Source: Moraxellaceae bacterium (GTDB lineage Bacteria; Pseudomonadota; Gammaproteobacteria; Pseudomonadales; Ketobacteraceae). Taken from it: DNA of 9,360 nt. The translations under genes were made by a program, and so were the position numbers. The stretch lies in NCBI GenBank assembly GCA_002402125.1, contig NVVG01000150.1, forward strand, positions 1-9,360. Reading direction: 5' to 3'. The notes beneath the pieces were generated by a model. It made no database searches. It was not told the origin of the DNA and saw only the letters and a program-made list of their open reading frames with translations. Shown one piece after another: positions 1 through 6,865 of this stretch; position 1 is the first letter of the stretch; each line of letters begins with the position of its first letter.

Positions 1-471
1 TAATGATATCGCTGCGCGTAGTATATTTGCGGTAGGTAACCCCACCACCGTTGTCATAAATGCGGTGGAAAAATGCTTGGTTAAGTCCTGAATAATCATT
101 TGTATTGATTGTGGGTCAATGGTTTTATCTGCTAATGAACCAATACCTAAGCTGATACCAAGCAAGGTAAAGGTTAATGATAAGGTCGCTATGCCACCTG
201 CGGCTTGCTGACCTACCTCTAACCAGTATTTGGTCTCATGGCCATCGGCTAAGCGGCTCCATGCAACTAATGCTATCGCTAACAAAACGCCATATATCAG
301 CGCATAGCCCCAGCCAAATACTTGTTGCAGCCAGTCAAAGATTCCACTTAAGCGTTGGTCGGTGAGATAACTTGCAATTGCCAGTAAAATCACCACCACA
401 CCAACGATAGTCAGTGGCAAACTGGGTTGTTTGCGCAGGTTTACGTAGGCCATAAAAGATTGCGCTTGCAT
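1..471 (-). CDS. MotA/TolQ/ExbB-family proton channel subunit, 3' part missing
   Basis: The first 157 residues are visible and the frame runs off the left edge. Hydrophobic segments lie at about residues 19-36, 52-71, 92-112 and 136-157. The third and fourth carry the family signature: a Gly/Thr-rich helix (GGIATLSLTFTLLGISLGIG, 92-111), then a Thr-Thr/Gly-Leu helix (TAFMTTVVGLPTANI, 136-150). Family members (MotA, TolQ, ExbB, ZorA) are inner-membrane stators that use the proton or sodium gradient to move a periplasmic partner. The start is well supported. The ATG overlaps the upstream stop as TAATG, with AAAAAAGG about nine bases before it, so translation is probably coupled to the small periplasmic gene. 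A MotB/TolR/ExbD-like partner would be expected past the left edge but cannot be seen. Family assignment is firm; the subfamily (motor, transport or defence) is open. Confidence 0.85.
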   Translation of the reverse strand, partial: MQAQSFMAYVNLRKQPSLPLTIVGVVVILLAIASYLTDQRLSGIFDWLQQVFGWGYALIYGVLLAIALVAWSRLADGHETKYWLEVGQQAAGGIATLSLTFTLLGISLGIGSLADKTIDPQSIQMIIQDLTKHFSTAFMTTVVGLPTANILRAAISL

Positions 472-866
472 TAGCGTCGGCCTTTTTTGCTGCTGAGTAT
501 GCGTTTGCTATCCAGCTTTAGCTGTTGCAACCAGAAATCGACTATGTGTTGATTGGCTTCAACGCTGGCATGCACTAAGAAGGTTGTGTCGTAATTATCA
601 AAGGCTCTTTGTACCACGGGGTCGTTTAAACCTAACAACCGATCATCTCGAATCACCATACGCTCCATGTCCATCAGGTGACGTTGACTCATGTTGATTT
701 GTTGCTCGCGTTCAGCTGGCGTTAGCCGATCACTGGTGAAGCTATTCAGCAAGGTTGATCGCTCTCGCTCTAAGTTAAATAAGGTGCGATTTTCTGCTTG
801 TGCAATTGCGCTCATGCTTAGGCTAACGACAACACTCACAATTAATTTTTTATGTAGATTCAGCAT
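471..866 (-). CDS. Small periplasmic protein of unknown function
   Basis: 131 residues, not a family I recognise. A Sec signal peptide is clear: Lys-containing N-terminus, hydrophobic core 8-20, and an AQA cleavage site after residue 24. The mature part of about 107 residues is predicted soluble, mostly helical and charged (many Arg, Glu, Gln), has no Cys and ends in a basic tail (SSKKGRR). The ATG follows a strong ribosome binding site, AAGGAGG, at 876-882. It is the fifth gene of the operon, 37 bases after the coiled-coil gene, and its stop codon overlaps the start of the MotA/ExbB-like gene by one base. That coupling suggests equimolar synthesis with the channel subunit, perhaps as a periplasmic accessory of it; this is inference from position only. 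Confidence 0.8.
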   Translation of the reverse strand: MLNLHKKLIVSVVVSLSMSAIAQAENRTLFNLERERSTLLNSFTSDRLTPAEREQQINMSQRHLMDMERMVIRDDRLLGLNDPVVQRAFDNYDTTFLVHASVEANQHIVDFWLQQLKLDSKRILSSKKGRR

Positions 867-903
867 AATGCCACCCTCCTTAATCGGGGTTATTCAGTAA
901 TTG

Positions 904-1866
904 TTAAAGACCCATAAACAAATCGGCAGTGTTTGCTAGACGTATCTGCTGTTTGATCTTCTTCGCCTCTTGGTCCGGTGCGTTATAGGTAATTTCATGC
1001 TCTAAGGCTTGGGCATCCAGCGCTACCAGCTTTGCCATGTAACCTAGCATTAGTCGCTCTTGATCCAGCAGCGCTAAGTCGCCATCGACGCCCGTTAGCA
1101 AATAACGCACGTATTGTTCTCGGTTCAAAGACATACCAGCAGGCATGGGGTTTTCATTGGCGGCATGTTTCTGTATGGCTTGTTTTAATTTTTGTACTTT
1201 AGCTAAGTTTTCGCTGTATTCGCGTTGATATTTACTGGGCTTAAAGCTACTGGGTTTATTGTTATTGTCATCAACTGAGGATGTCTTCCCTGACATTCTA
1301 CTGGATAGCAACTCATCCACCTGCCCCACTGTTTTATTTAGGCGAGCGCGAGCTGCTTGTTGTTTTGCAACCAGGTCGATGGTGACTGGGTCTGAGGCTT
1401 TTTCTTTTTCGTGTTGTAGCTTATCCAGCACCCGTTGATATAACTTGGCCTTTTTATTTAGGGTTCGTTCCGCTAACTGATGTTTTTCATGTAACAAGCC
1501 TAAGTAATTAGATTTTGCCGTTAAAAATTGATGACGTGCGTCAACCGAGCGTTCACCGGTATCACCATCCAACGCCTCTACCGCTTGATGCGCCTCCTTC
1601 ATACGCACCACTTCCAATTGAATCTGCGCATCAAGGGCGCGAATACCGCTAGCCAGTGAGGATTGTTGGAAGTTGCGCTCTATGGTGGCGTCGATATATT
1701 TGGCGGGCATGCGAATGAGTTTCTCACTGGCGCCAGGTTGCCAGTCCATGCCGTCATGCTCATTGGCATATACACATTCGCTGACCATTAGCGCAGTGGA
1801 TAAAAACACCATGGACACGAGTGCGATTGATTGTCTAAACACTGCTATTTTGGAATTAATATTCAT
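904..1866 (-). CDS. Periplasmic coiled-coil protein of unknown function
   Basis: 320 residues. An N-terminal signal peptide (hydrophobic 8-28) has a probable cleavage after VYA at residue 34. No further membrane segment is seen, so the protein is probably periplasmic. Long charged helices with heptad-like spacing run at about 70-190 and 212-235. They are separated by a low-complexity Ser/Asn/Lys/Asp linker (191-210) and followed by a helical C-terminal part (245-320). This resembles a structural connector or adaptor more than an enzyme; no catalytic motif is visible and I do not recognise a family. The ATG at 1866 is supported by AAGGAG (1873-1878) with a six-base spacer. It lies 15 bases after the lipoprotein gene. 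Together with that lipoprotein and the channel subunit, it could bridge the inner and outer membranes (inference). Confidence 0.8.
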   Translation of the reverse strand: MNINSKIAVFRQSIALVSMVFLSTALMVSECVYANEHDGMDWQPGASEKLIRMPAKYIDATIERNFQQSSLASGIRALDAQIQLEVVRMKEAHQAVEALDGDTGERSVDARHQFLTAKSNYLGLLHEKHQLAERTLNKKAKLYQRVLDKLQHEKEKASDPVTIDLVAKQQAARARLNKTVGQVDELLSSRMSGKTSSVDDNNNKPSSFKPSKYQREYSENLAKVQKLKQAIQKHAANENPMPAGMSLNREQYVRYLLTGVDGDLALLDQERLMLGYMAKLVALDAQALEHEITYNAPDQEAKKIKQQIRLANTADLFMGL

Positions 1867-1881
1867 GATCGACTCCTTAAC

Positions 1882-2442
1882 CTAATGTGTTTGCCAGTAG
1901 CGATGACGAACTATCTCAGACGCTAACATGGGATTAATGTTTAGCACTCGACGGTTGATAGCGTTTTTTCTGAGGATCACGCGGAGGCTATCGACAAATG
2001 AGGTGTAATCGGAAAAGTACAAATCACTGTCGGGATAAGACAGTTCAAAGGATCGCAGTTGCTCACGAGCTTTGGTGATATCACCACCTTTAAGATAATT
2101 GAGTACCGTTAATGCATGCACTTGCATGCGCGCCTCCAATGGTACGACATGTCGGTAGTCATCGATGTCTGATAGGCAGTGATCCAAGGTTTTAGCGGAG
2201 GCATTATATTGCGCCGGAGATTGCTGCTCATAGGCGCTAACGTCTAGCGCTAAAGCGTCTTGTTTGCAGTCAAAAAACTGCTGTTGGGCGGCCACTTCTG
2301 CCGGCGATGGGGCATGGCTTACGGGGGGGGGCTGAGGTAAAGGAACAGTGGTTGCACAAGCAGCCAGGGATAAGGCAAAAAAACCCAGGCTTAGCGTTCG
2401 AATAGCCCGGGTAAAGGTTGAGGAAAATAGCGTAAATATCAT
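1882..2442 (-). CDS. Predicted outer-membrane lipoprotein with helical-repeat-like domain
   Basis: 186 residues. A signal peptide ends in the lipobox LAAC with the acylated Cys at residue 29. The next residue is Ala, not Asp, which by the Lol sorting rule favours the outer membrane. A Pro-rich linker (34-47) leads to a mostly helical domain. Its part around 108-150 has the helix-turn-helix and Asp/Gly turn pattern of TPR-like repeats, but I cannot name a family. Two Cys (59 and 89) could form a disulfide. The ATG at 2442 has TGGAG (2449-2453) six bases upstream. The gene is 44 bases after the FHA gene, the widest gap in the operon. Codons 38-40 are an uninterrupted run of nine C, so slippage would shift the frame just after the lipobox. 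Confidence 0.85.
   Translation of the reverse strand: MIFTLFSSTFTRAIRTLSLGFFALSLAACATTVPLPQPPPVSHAPSPAEVAAQQQFFDCKQDALALDVSAYEQQSPAQYNASAKTLDHCLSDIDDYRHVVPLEARMQVHALTVLNYLKGGDITKAREQLRSFELSYPDSDLYFSDYTSFVDSLRVILRKNAINRRVLNINPMLASEIVRHRYWQTH
2323..2331 (-). repeat. C9 homopolymer (G9 on + strand) inside the lipoprotein gene
   Basis: Nine consecutive G on the + strand encode three Pro (residues 38-40) in the linker just after the lipidated Cys of the lipoprotein. Runs of eight or more G/C are known slipped-strand mispairing sites in bacterial surface genes. A one-base change would truncate the protein near its N-terminus. The reading frame is intact at nine bases. Whether the tract varies cannot be told from one sequence. 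Confidence 0.9.
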
Positions 2443-2486
2443 GATCAGCTCCAGTATAGGGATATCTGATCAAGGCTATGGCAGGG

Positions 2487-4514
2487 TTAGGGAGATTTTT
2501 TGTTGTGAGCGGCGCCCAACGGCTCAAGCCAGAAGGTTAAACCCGCTAATTGTATTTTGGCACCCGCAATCAGTGGCACTTCGGCGATGATTTTCACTTG
2601 ATTAATCGTCAGTTGCGAACTGTTCTCTCGGCCTGTTGCCGGGGACAGCCAAAAACGATGGTCTCGATACCCTAACTGGGCCAAAGGGGTACTACCTCGA
2701 ACACAACCTATATCAACACTACCTATATCAACACTTCCTATACCTCCGCTACTTCTATCGCCACTACCTATACCGCCACTGCCCTCACTATCAATACCCA
2801 AGGTAAGGGCGTCACCCAGCAACACCCAGGTTCGTGTTTTATCATGGGCTAAATTCGGCCAATTCTGACTTACGTAGGATTTGTCCATCAACGCTACCGC
2901 AGAGGCATCAACCGTCACAATTAACGATCCAATACTCGACGCTGGACTAATCAGCGTTAACTTACACAGGCCTTGCGACGGTGGCTTAGTTTCACCACCG
3001 AGATACAAACTACTTTGTGTTTTCGCCAGCTTTAGGGCTTTGCCTGGTAGGAGGGTTTCGTCATCCAACCAGCTGCCATTCGAACTATCTAGGTCCGCAA
3101 CCGAAAATCCGTTGGCATGACAGGTTATTGTGTTTTGTTTACCGAGTTGAGACAAACGTTGATAACCTAAAGTAATCGCAGGTTGGTTTTGGCCCTGATC
3201 ATCACTCGCGCTACGCCCTACCTCAACCACCGAAGCTGCCAACAAGTCCAGTCCACTAAGATCACCTAACACCCTGGCCGCCTTAGAGGGCCATAGCGCT
3301 TGCTCTGTATAAGTTTGCCGAGCTAACACCAATGCTTGGTGCTGCTCTTTCAATACTGCGATAGAAGCTGTTTGTTTTAATAATCGGTGTACTACCATCA
3401 AATTGCGATAGAAATCAGCGCTAGGTGCAGTGGCCAAGACTTGTTGAATATCTTTTAGCTGCTGCAACAATCGCTGGTGCTTGCTGTGTGTATAACGCTT
3501 GGCAAGCCAACTGATTAGCGCTAGTAAAATCAGCAGCCCAACGATATAACGTGATAGGTAAGGGAAACTGTCGCGAGTAATTCGAACCTGATAACCCTCA
3601 ACAACTATCGTTGCATCAATACTTTCTTCATCCAAAGCCTGCTCTAATAATTGCCGAAAGCGATGTACAGGTAGCATCGAGTCATAGACCAAAGTTTTAT
3701 TCACGACATAATGTAGAAGATACCGCTCGGCATCATGATCTGCGCTTGCACTACCCTCTTTGATATCACGAAATCTACTGTCTTTTTCACTATGTTCTAA
3801 AAATCCCTCAATGGCTAACAACTCCCCACGGGCGAACTTTTCAAACGTAAGATAGTAATCAAACCGGCGTTGGTAATCTTTTAATTTGTGTGCAATGGCA
3901 AGCCCAGTATCCTGGCCTATTTGACGGGAATAATCCGATAGACGTTTTCGCAAACATTCGTTAATACAATCATCGGCAATGGGCTGAGTGATGGTGCCAT
4001 CATCATCCCACTGCCCCACCCTACGGCCGGTTTTTACGTCTACCATATGGCTTGGCACACTAATTTCTCGGTGTAATACCGCCGCTCCTGGACGCTCTAC
4101 ATAACGCACGCTAAACAATACCAAAAGATCGATATCCGCTTGGCTCTGCTTTACTAGCGTAACAAGTTCCTGTTCTGTTTTATCGACACACACATCCTTT
4201 AAACAAGCAGGCAAGTCCGGATCAACACCTAAACTTAAGACTTCAAACCCCAACCGCTGCAGTTGCGTAAATATGGCTTCATTTACCCGTGTATAAGCGG
4301 GGTTGCCCGGAGCAAGCCCTAAACTGTCATGTTGTGCGACAATCAGTATGCGCCACGGGTGTCCGGCTTGGATATTATCATTTGGCGTAGATAGTGATTG
4401 TTGGCTAGCTATCGCAGAGGGGCTTGCTATCAACAAAAGCAGCGTAACCGCCCAAGCTCGACGCAGCATCACGTGTGTTGTCTTTGTTAAAACTTTCCAT
4501 CGTTTATAAATCAT
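2487..4514 (-). CDS. Single-pass membrane protein: periplasmic domain plus cytoplasmic FHA domain
   Basis: 675 residues from the first ATG. Order of parts: signal peptide or anchor (hydrophobic 21-30, possible cleavage near 37); periplasmic domain about 40-320; transmembrane helix 322-337; cytoplasmic helical stretch 340-410; FHA domain about 415-508; Gly/Ser-rich repeat 579-603; C-terminal beta-rich segment 605-665 that looks like a second, degenerate FHA fold. The FHA keeps Gly433-Arg434, Ser455 and Ser478-Asn479-Gly480, residues used to bind phosphothreonine in this family, but Gly458 replaces the usual His. The periplasmic part has an alternating beta/alpha pattern vaguely like TolB-N/CsgG/LpoB domains (weak) and a CX4C plus CX3C set (104, 109, 183, 187). 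The start at 4514 overlaps the kinase gene by 11 bases without a clear ribosome site, suggesting coupling; Met16 (4469) is an alternative that gives a more normal signal peptide. It is probably the kinase's phospho-reader. Confidence 0.85.
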   Translation of the reverse strand: MIYKRWKVLTKTTHVMLRRAWAVTLLLLIASPSAIASQQSLSTPNDNIQAGHPWRILIVAQHDSLGLAPGNPAYTRVNEAIFTQLQRLGFEVLSLGVDPDLPACLKDVCVDKTEQELVTLVKQSQADIDLLVLFSVRYVERPGAAVLHREISVPSHMVDVKTGRRVGQWDDDGTITQPIADDCINECLRKRLSDYSRQIGQDTGLAIAHKLKDYQRRFDYYLTFEKFARGELLAIEGFLEHSEKDSRFRDIKEGSASADHDAERYLLHYVVNKTLVYDSMLPVHRFRQLLEQALDEESIDATIVVEGYQVRITRDSFPYLSRYIVGLLILLALISWLAKRYTHSKHQRLLQQLKDIQQVLATAPSADFYRNLMVVHRLLKQTASIAVLKEQHQALVLARQTYTEQALWPSKAARVLGDLSGLDLLAASVVEVGRSASDDQGQNQPAITLGYQRLSQLGKQNTITCHANGFSVADLDSSNGSWLDDETLLPGKALKLAKTQSSLYLGGETKPPSQGLCKLTLISPASSIGSLIVTVDASAVALMDKSYVSQNWPNLAHDKTRTWVLLGDALTLGIDSEGSGGIGSGDRSSGGIGSVDIGSVDIGCVRGSTPLAQLGYRDHRFWLSPATGRENSSQLTINQVKIIAEVPLIAGAKIQLAGLTFWLEPLGAAHNKKSP
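2706..2780 (-). repeat. 15-bp tandem repeat, five copies, inside the FHA gene
   Basis: Five consecutive 15-base units on the + strand follow the pattern acctatatcaacact. The units at 2706-2720 and 2721-2735 are identical, and the other three are diverged. On the coding strand they read SVDIG, SVDIG, SGGIG, SGDRS and SGGIG (residues 579-603), so gain or loss of units keeps the frame and changes only a flexible linker between the C-terminal beta segments. Confidence 0.9.
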
Positions 4515-6690
4515 GAGCTAAACGAAAACCAAAGTTAAAATAGGTATTGGATTGACCATCGGCGGTTCGATGGCTTGAGCGTAAATAACGTGCCACGTTA
4601 TGCCAAGAGCCACCACGTAATACCCGACGATGACAGACCCCACTCTCCCACGCACTGCCATCGTTAGGGGCGCCTTGATAATTATCATTCCAACAATCTT
4701 GCACCCATTCCCAGACATTACCGTGCATATCAAACAAGCCAAATGTATTTGCCGCAAAGGAGGCCACTGGGGCGGGTTGACGATCATCCCATCGACTACC
4801 ACAGCCATCGCAATTGGCTTGGTTGCGACCAATCGCATCTCCCCAACTATATTGACTCGCACTGCCTGCGCGAGCGGCATATTCCCATTCGGCCTCAGAG
4901 GGCAAGCGATAGTGTTGGCCGGATTGTTTATTGAGCCAGGTGATATAGGTTTGAACGTCATACCAACTGACGTTAATAACCGGTTTATCTCCCCTGCCCC
5001 AGCCTTCATCGCGGATATTGGCAGAACAATCACCGGCATCAATACAGAATTGGTATTGGTTCCAGGTAACTTCGGTGATTGCTAATTGAAAAGGTTTGAT
5101 GGTTACTGGGTGCAATGGCATTTCCGTTGTTTCATCTTGCGCTGACCCCATCTGAAAATATCCCCCCGGTATTGCTATCAGCGCTATTTGCGGATAAGTG
5201 GGTGTCGCCGGCATGACGATTTCTTCTAGTTGCTGGGTTATGACTTCGGGTGTTTCTGGAGCCTCCTCAACAGCATCGAGCGTATCTTCAACAACCTGAG
5301 CTTTATCCTCAACCACAGTTTGTTGACGATTGGCAACCCACCAACCACCAATAACCAGCAGTATGCCTAATACTAACAGTACTATTTTTCTAGGCTTTTT
5401 TATCGATTTAGAGCGTTGCTCTATATAAAGAGATTGACGCTTGGCAATAAGAGAGCTTAATTTTTCTTCCGTTATCCCGGCTTGTTTTCCAGTTTGTAAC
5501 AAGTGTTCAACGGAAAAGTCACTTAGTTTTCCTTTTTGCTGTATTAGCGCATCATCCACCAAACCAAAAAAATGACGTATCGGCCTTAGCTGCGAAGCTA
5601 GGCGTTTTTCAACCGCATCCATCAATAAAAATAATTCGGGTTCTGTTAAGGTCAAACCGCTGGCCATCATCTTTAATGGAGTCATCTGGTTTTCCGGGAT
5701 CTCACCATGCTCTAACAATAGGTGCTGTATTTTTTCTTCTAGTGGCCTCAACTCTTCACGAATTGGTTGCGGAGCCTCCCCTACCGCTGTGTAGGTGGTA
5801 TCATTATATTCCGTTTTATTTACCTCTAGCTGTTTTACGGCCGCGGTTAACCGGCGTAACAACTCGCCAGCGTCGGCAGGGCGTTGGTTGGGTTGTTGAT
5901 TCAGTGCATCCAATATCAAGGTATTTAGCGGCTCACCAATTTCAGGACTATAAACGATAGGATCATCACAGGGGCCGACCGGTAATGTGCCAGTTACCAT
6001 GCGGTATGCCAACACACCGACACTATATACATCCGAACGAGTGGTTACATGTTTGGCACTTTCTCGTTGCTCTGGGCTCATGTAATTTCGCGAACCTATC
6101 GCTACGCCGCTTTGGCTATGGATGGAGTCGGGGCTTTTAACAATGCCAAAATCACATAACTGCGCCATACCTCTGGCATTAAATAAGATGTTGGCAGGTT
6201 TGATGTCACGGTGTATTAGCTTGGCATCATGTACTTCTGCAAGACCCGCCAGTACTTGTTTAAGAATCTGCACTACACGTTGAACAGGCAATTTTCGCGG
6301 GTGTTCATTGGCAGGAAGATCTTCAAGCGCCTTGGAGGTTAAAACATCTTTGCCTATTTCATCAACCAGTGAACGCTCCAAATAGGGCATGACAAAATAC
6401 GGGGTGCCGTCATCCATCTCACCAAAATCATAAACATCGACTATATTGGCGTTAATCGATAGTTGACGTAGTATTTTCGCTTCACTGAGAAACCGATCAT
6501 GCAAGACCCTGCCTACATCACTTGAGGATGAGGTTGCTTGTTGCGCTAGCTCGACATCATTGATACTGAAGACTTTTATCGCCACTTTAGCGTTAAGTTT
6601 TGGGTCTTCAGCCAAATACACGGCACCAAAACCTCCAGCGCCCAGCGCCTTGATCACGGTATATTTGCCAATGCTGTGTGGTATTGCCAC
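4504..6690 (-). CDS. Transmembrane Ser/Thr protein kinase fused to periplasmic SUMF1/FGE-like domain
   Basis: 728 residues, first gene of the operon. Kinase domain about 9-285 with all key residues: glycine loop GAGGFGAVY (17-25), Lys39, Glu70, HRDIKPAN (160-167), DFG (180-182), SPE (205-207), Asp220 and Arg270. It is a Hanks-type (PknB-like) kinase and should be active. A mostly helical linker (310-428) of no family I recognise leads to one transmembrane helix (436-452), an acidic spacer (460-492) and a SUMF1/formylglycine-generating-enzyme-like domain (503-726) with IPGG-FQMGS, EVTWNQY, RLPSEAEWEYAARAG, DMHGNVWEWV, LRGGSW and GFR motifs. By topology this domain is periplasmic and has six Cys (549, 555, 627, 630, 666, 686). 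The Cys pair that binds copper in true FGEs, just after RGGSW, is absent, so sulfatase activation is unlikely. The start is GTG, forced by an in-frame TAG upstream and supported by GAGGGG at 6696-6701. Confidence 0.93.
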   Translation of the reverse strand: MAIPHSIGKYTVIKALGAGGFGAVYLAEDPKLNAKVAIKVFSINDVELAQQATSSSSDVGRVLHDRFLSEAKILRQLSINANIVDVYDFGEMDDGTPYFVMPYLERSLVDEIGKDVLTSKALEDLPANEHPRKLPVQRVVQILKQVLAGLAEVHDAKLIHRDIKPANILFNARGMAQLCDFGIVKSPDSIHSQSGVAIGSRNYMSPEQRESAKHVTTRSDVYSVGVLAYRMVTGTLPVGPCDDPIVYSPEIGEPLNTLILDALNQQPNQRPADAGELLRRLTAAVKQLEVNKTEYNDTTYTAVGEAPQPIREELRPLEEKIQHLLLEHGEIPENQMTPLKMMASGLTLTEPELFLLMDAVEKRLASQLRPIRHFFGLVDDALIQQKGKLSDFSVEHLLQTGKQAGITEEKLSSLIAKRQSLYIEQRSKSIKKPRKIVLLVLGILLVIGGWWVANRQQTVVEDKAQVVEDTLDAVEEAPETPEVITQQLEEIVMPATPTYPQIALIAIPGGYFQMGSAQDETTEMPLHPVTIKPFQLAITEVTWNQYQFCIDAGDCSANIRDEGWGRGDKPVINVSWYDVQTYITWLNKQSGQHYRLPSEAEWEYAARAGSASQYSWGDAIGRNQANCDGCGSRWDDRQPAPVASFAANTFGLFDMHGNVWEWVQDCWNDNYQGAPNDGSAWESGVCHRRVLRGGSWHNVARYLRSSHRTADGQSNTYFNFGFRLAHDL

Positions 6691-6695
6691 AGATA

Positions 6696-6701
6696 CCCCT
6701 C
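6696..6701 (-). promoter_or_regulatory. Ribosome binding site deciding the GTG start of the kinase gene
   Basis: On the minus strand GAGGGG lies five bases before GTG at 6690. No ATG or TTG is available in frame between this GTG and the upstream in-frame TAG, so the GTG is the start. Confidence 0.75.
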
Positions 6702-6736
6702 TTATCCTACTGCGCTAATATGCTGTCTTTAATGCA

Positions 6737-6765
6737 ATTTTAGTCGTTAATAGGTAATTAGCCAC
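6737..6765 (-). promoter_or_regulatory. Candidate sigma70-type promoter for the kinase operon
   Basis: Minus-strand TAAAAT (6737-6742) matches five of six -10 positions. A GTGGCT hexamer (6760-6765) 17 bases upstream matches the -35 box poorly (three of six). The place, about 50 bases before the first gene, is right for the operon promoter. This is a visual match only, in an AT-rich region where chance matches are common. Confidence 0.25.
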
Positions 6766-6865
6766 GAGAATACAATACTGCACCCATAGGCTATGAATAC
6801 ATTAGGATGTTTTTATAGGAGGTATTTATAAGAAATATCAATCTGAAAGGTATAAACAGCGCGCT

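Noticed and set aside
2270..2527. 85-codon minus-strand frame across the junction of the FHA and lipoprotein genes
   Set aside because: It overlaps two better genes in another frame, and the lipoprotein frame has the signal peptide, lipobox and ribosome site.
4518..5085. Long frames (151 and 174 codons) opposite or out of frame with the SUMF1-like domain
   Set aside because: They lie wholly inside the well-supported kinase/SUMF1 gene, have repetitive hydrophobic composition and no ribosome sites. They are shadows of its codon use.
1..6690. Zorya-type defence system, suggested by the MotA-like protein
   Set aside because: No ZorB, helicase or nuclease gene is visible, and the kinase, FHA and lipoprotein set is not part of Zorya. 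The channel gene is also incomplete, so subfamily cannot be judged.
2487..6690. Type VI secretion regulation (PpkA/Fha-like pair)
   Set aside because: A kinase plus FHA pair recalls T6SS control, but no structural T6SS gene (Tss, Hcp, VgrG) is in the window and the domain layouts differ.
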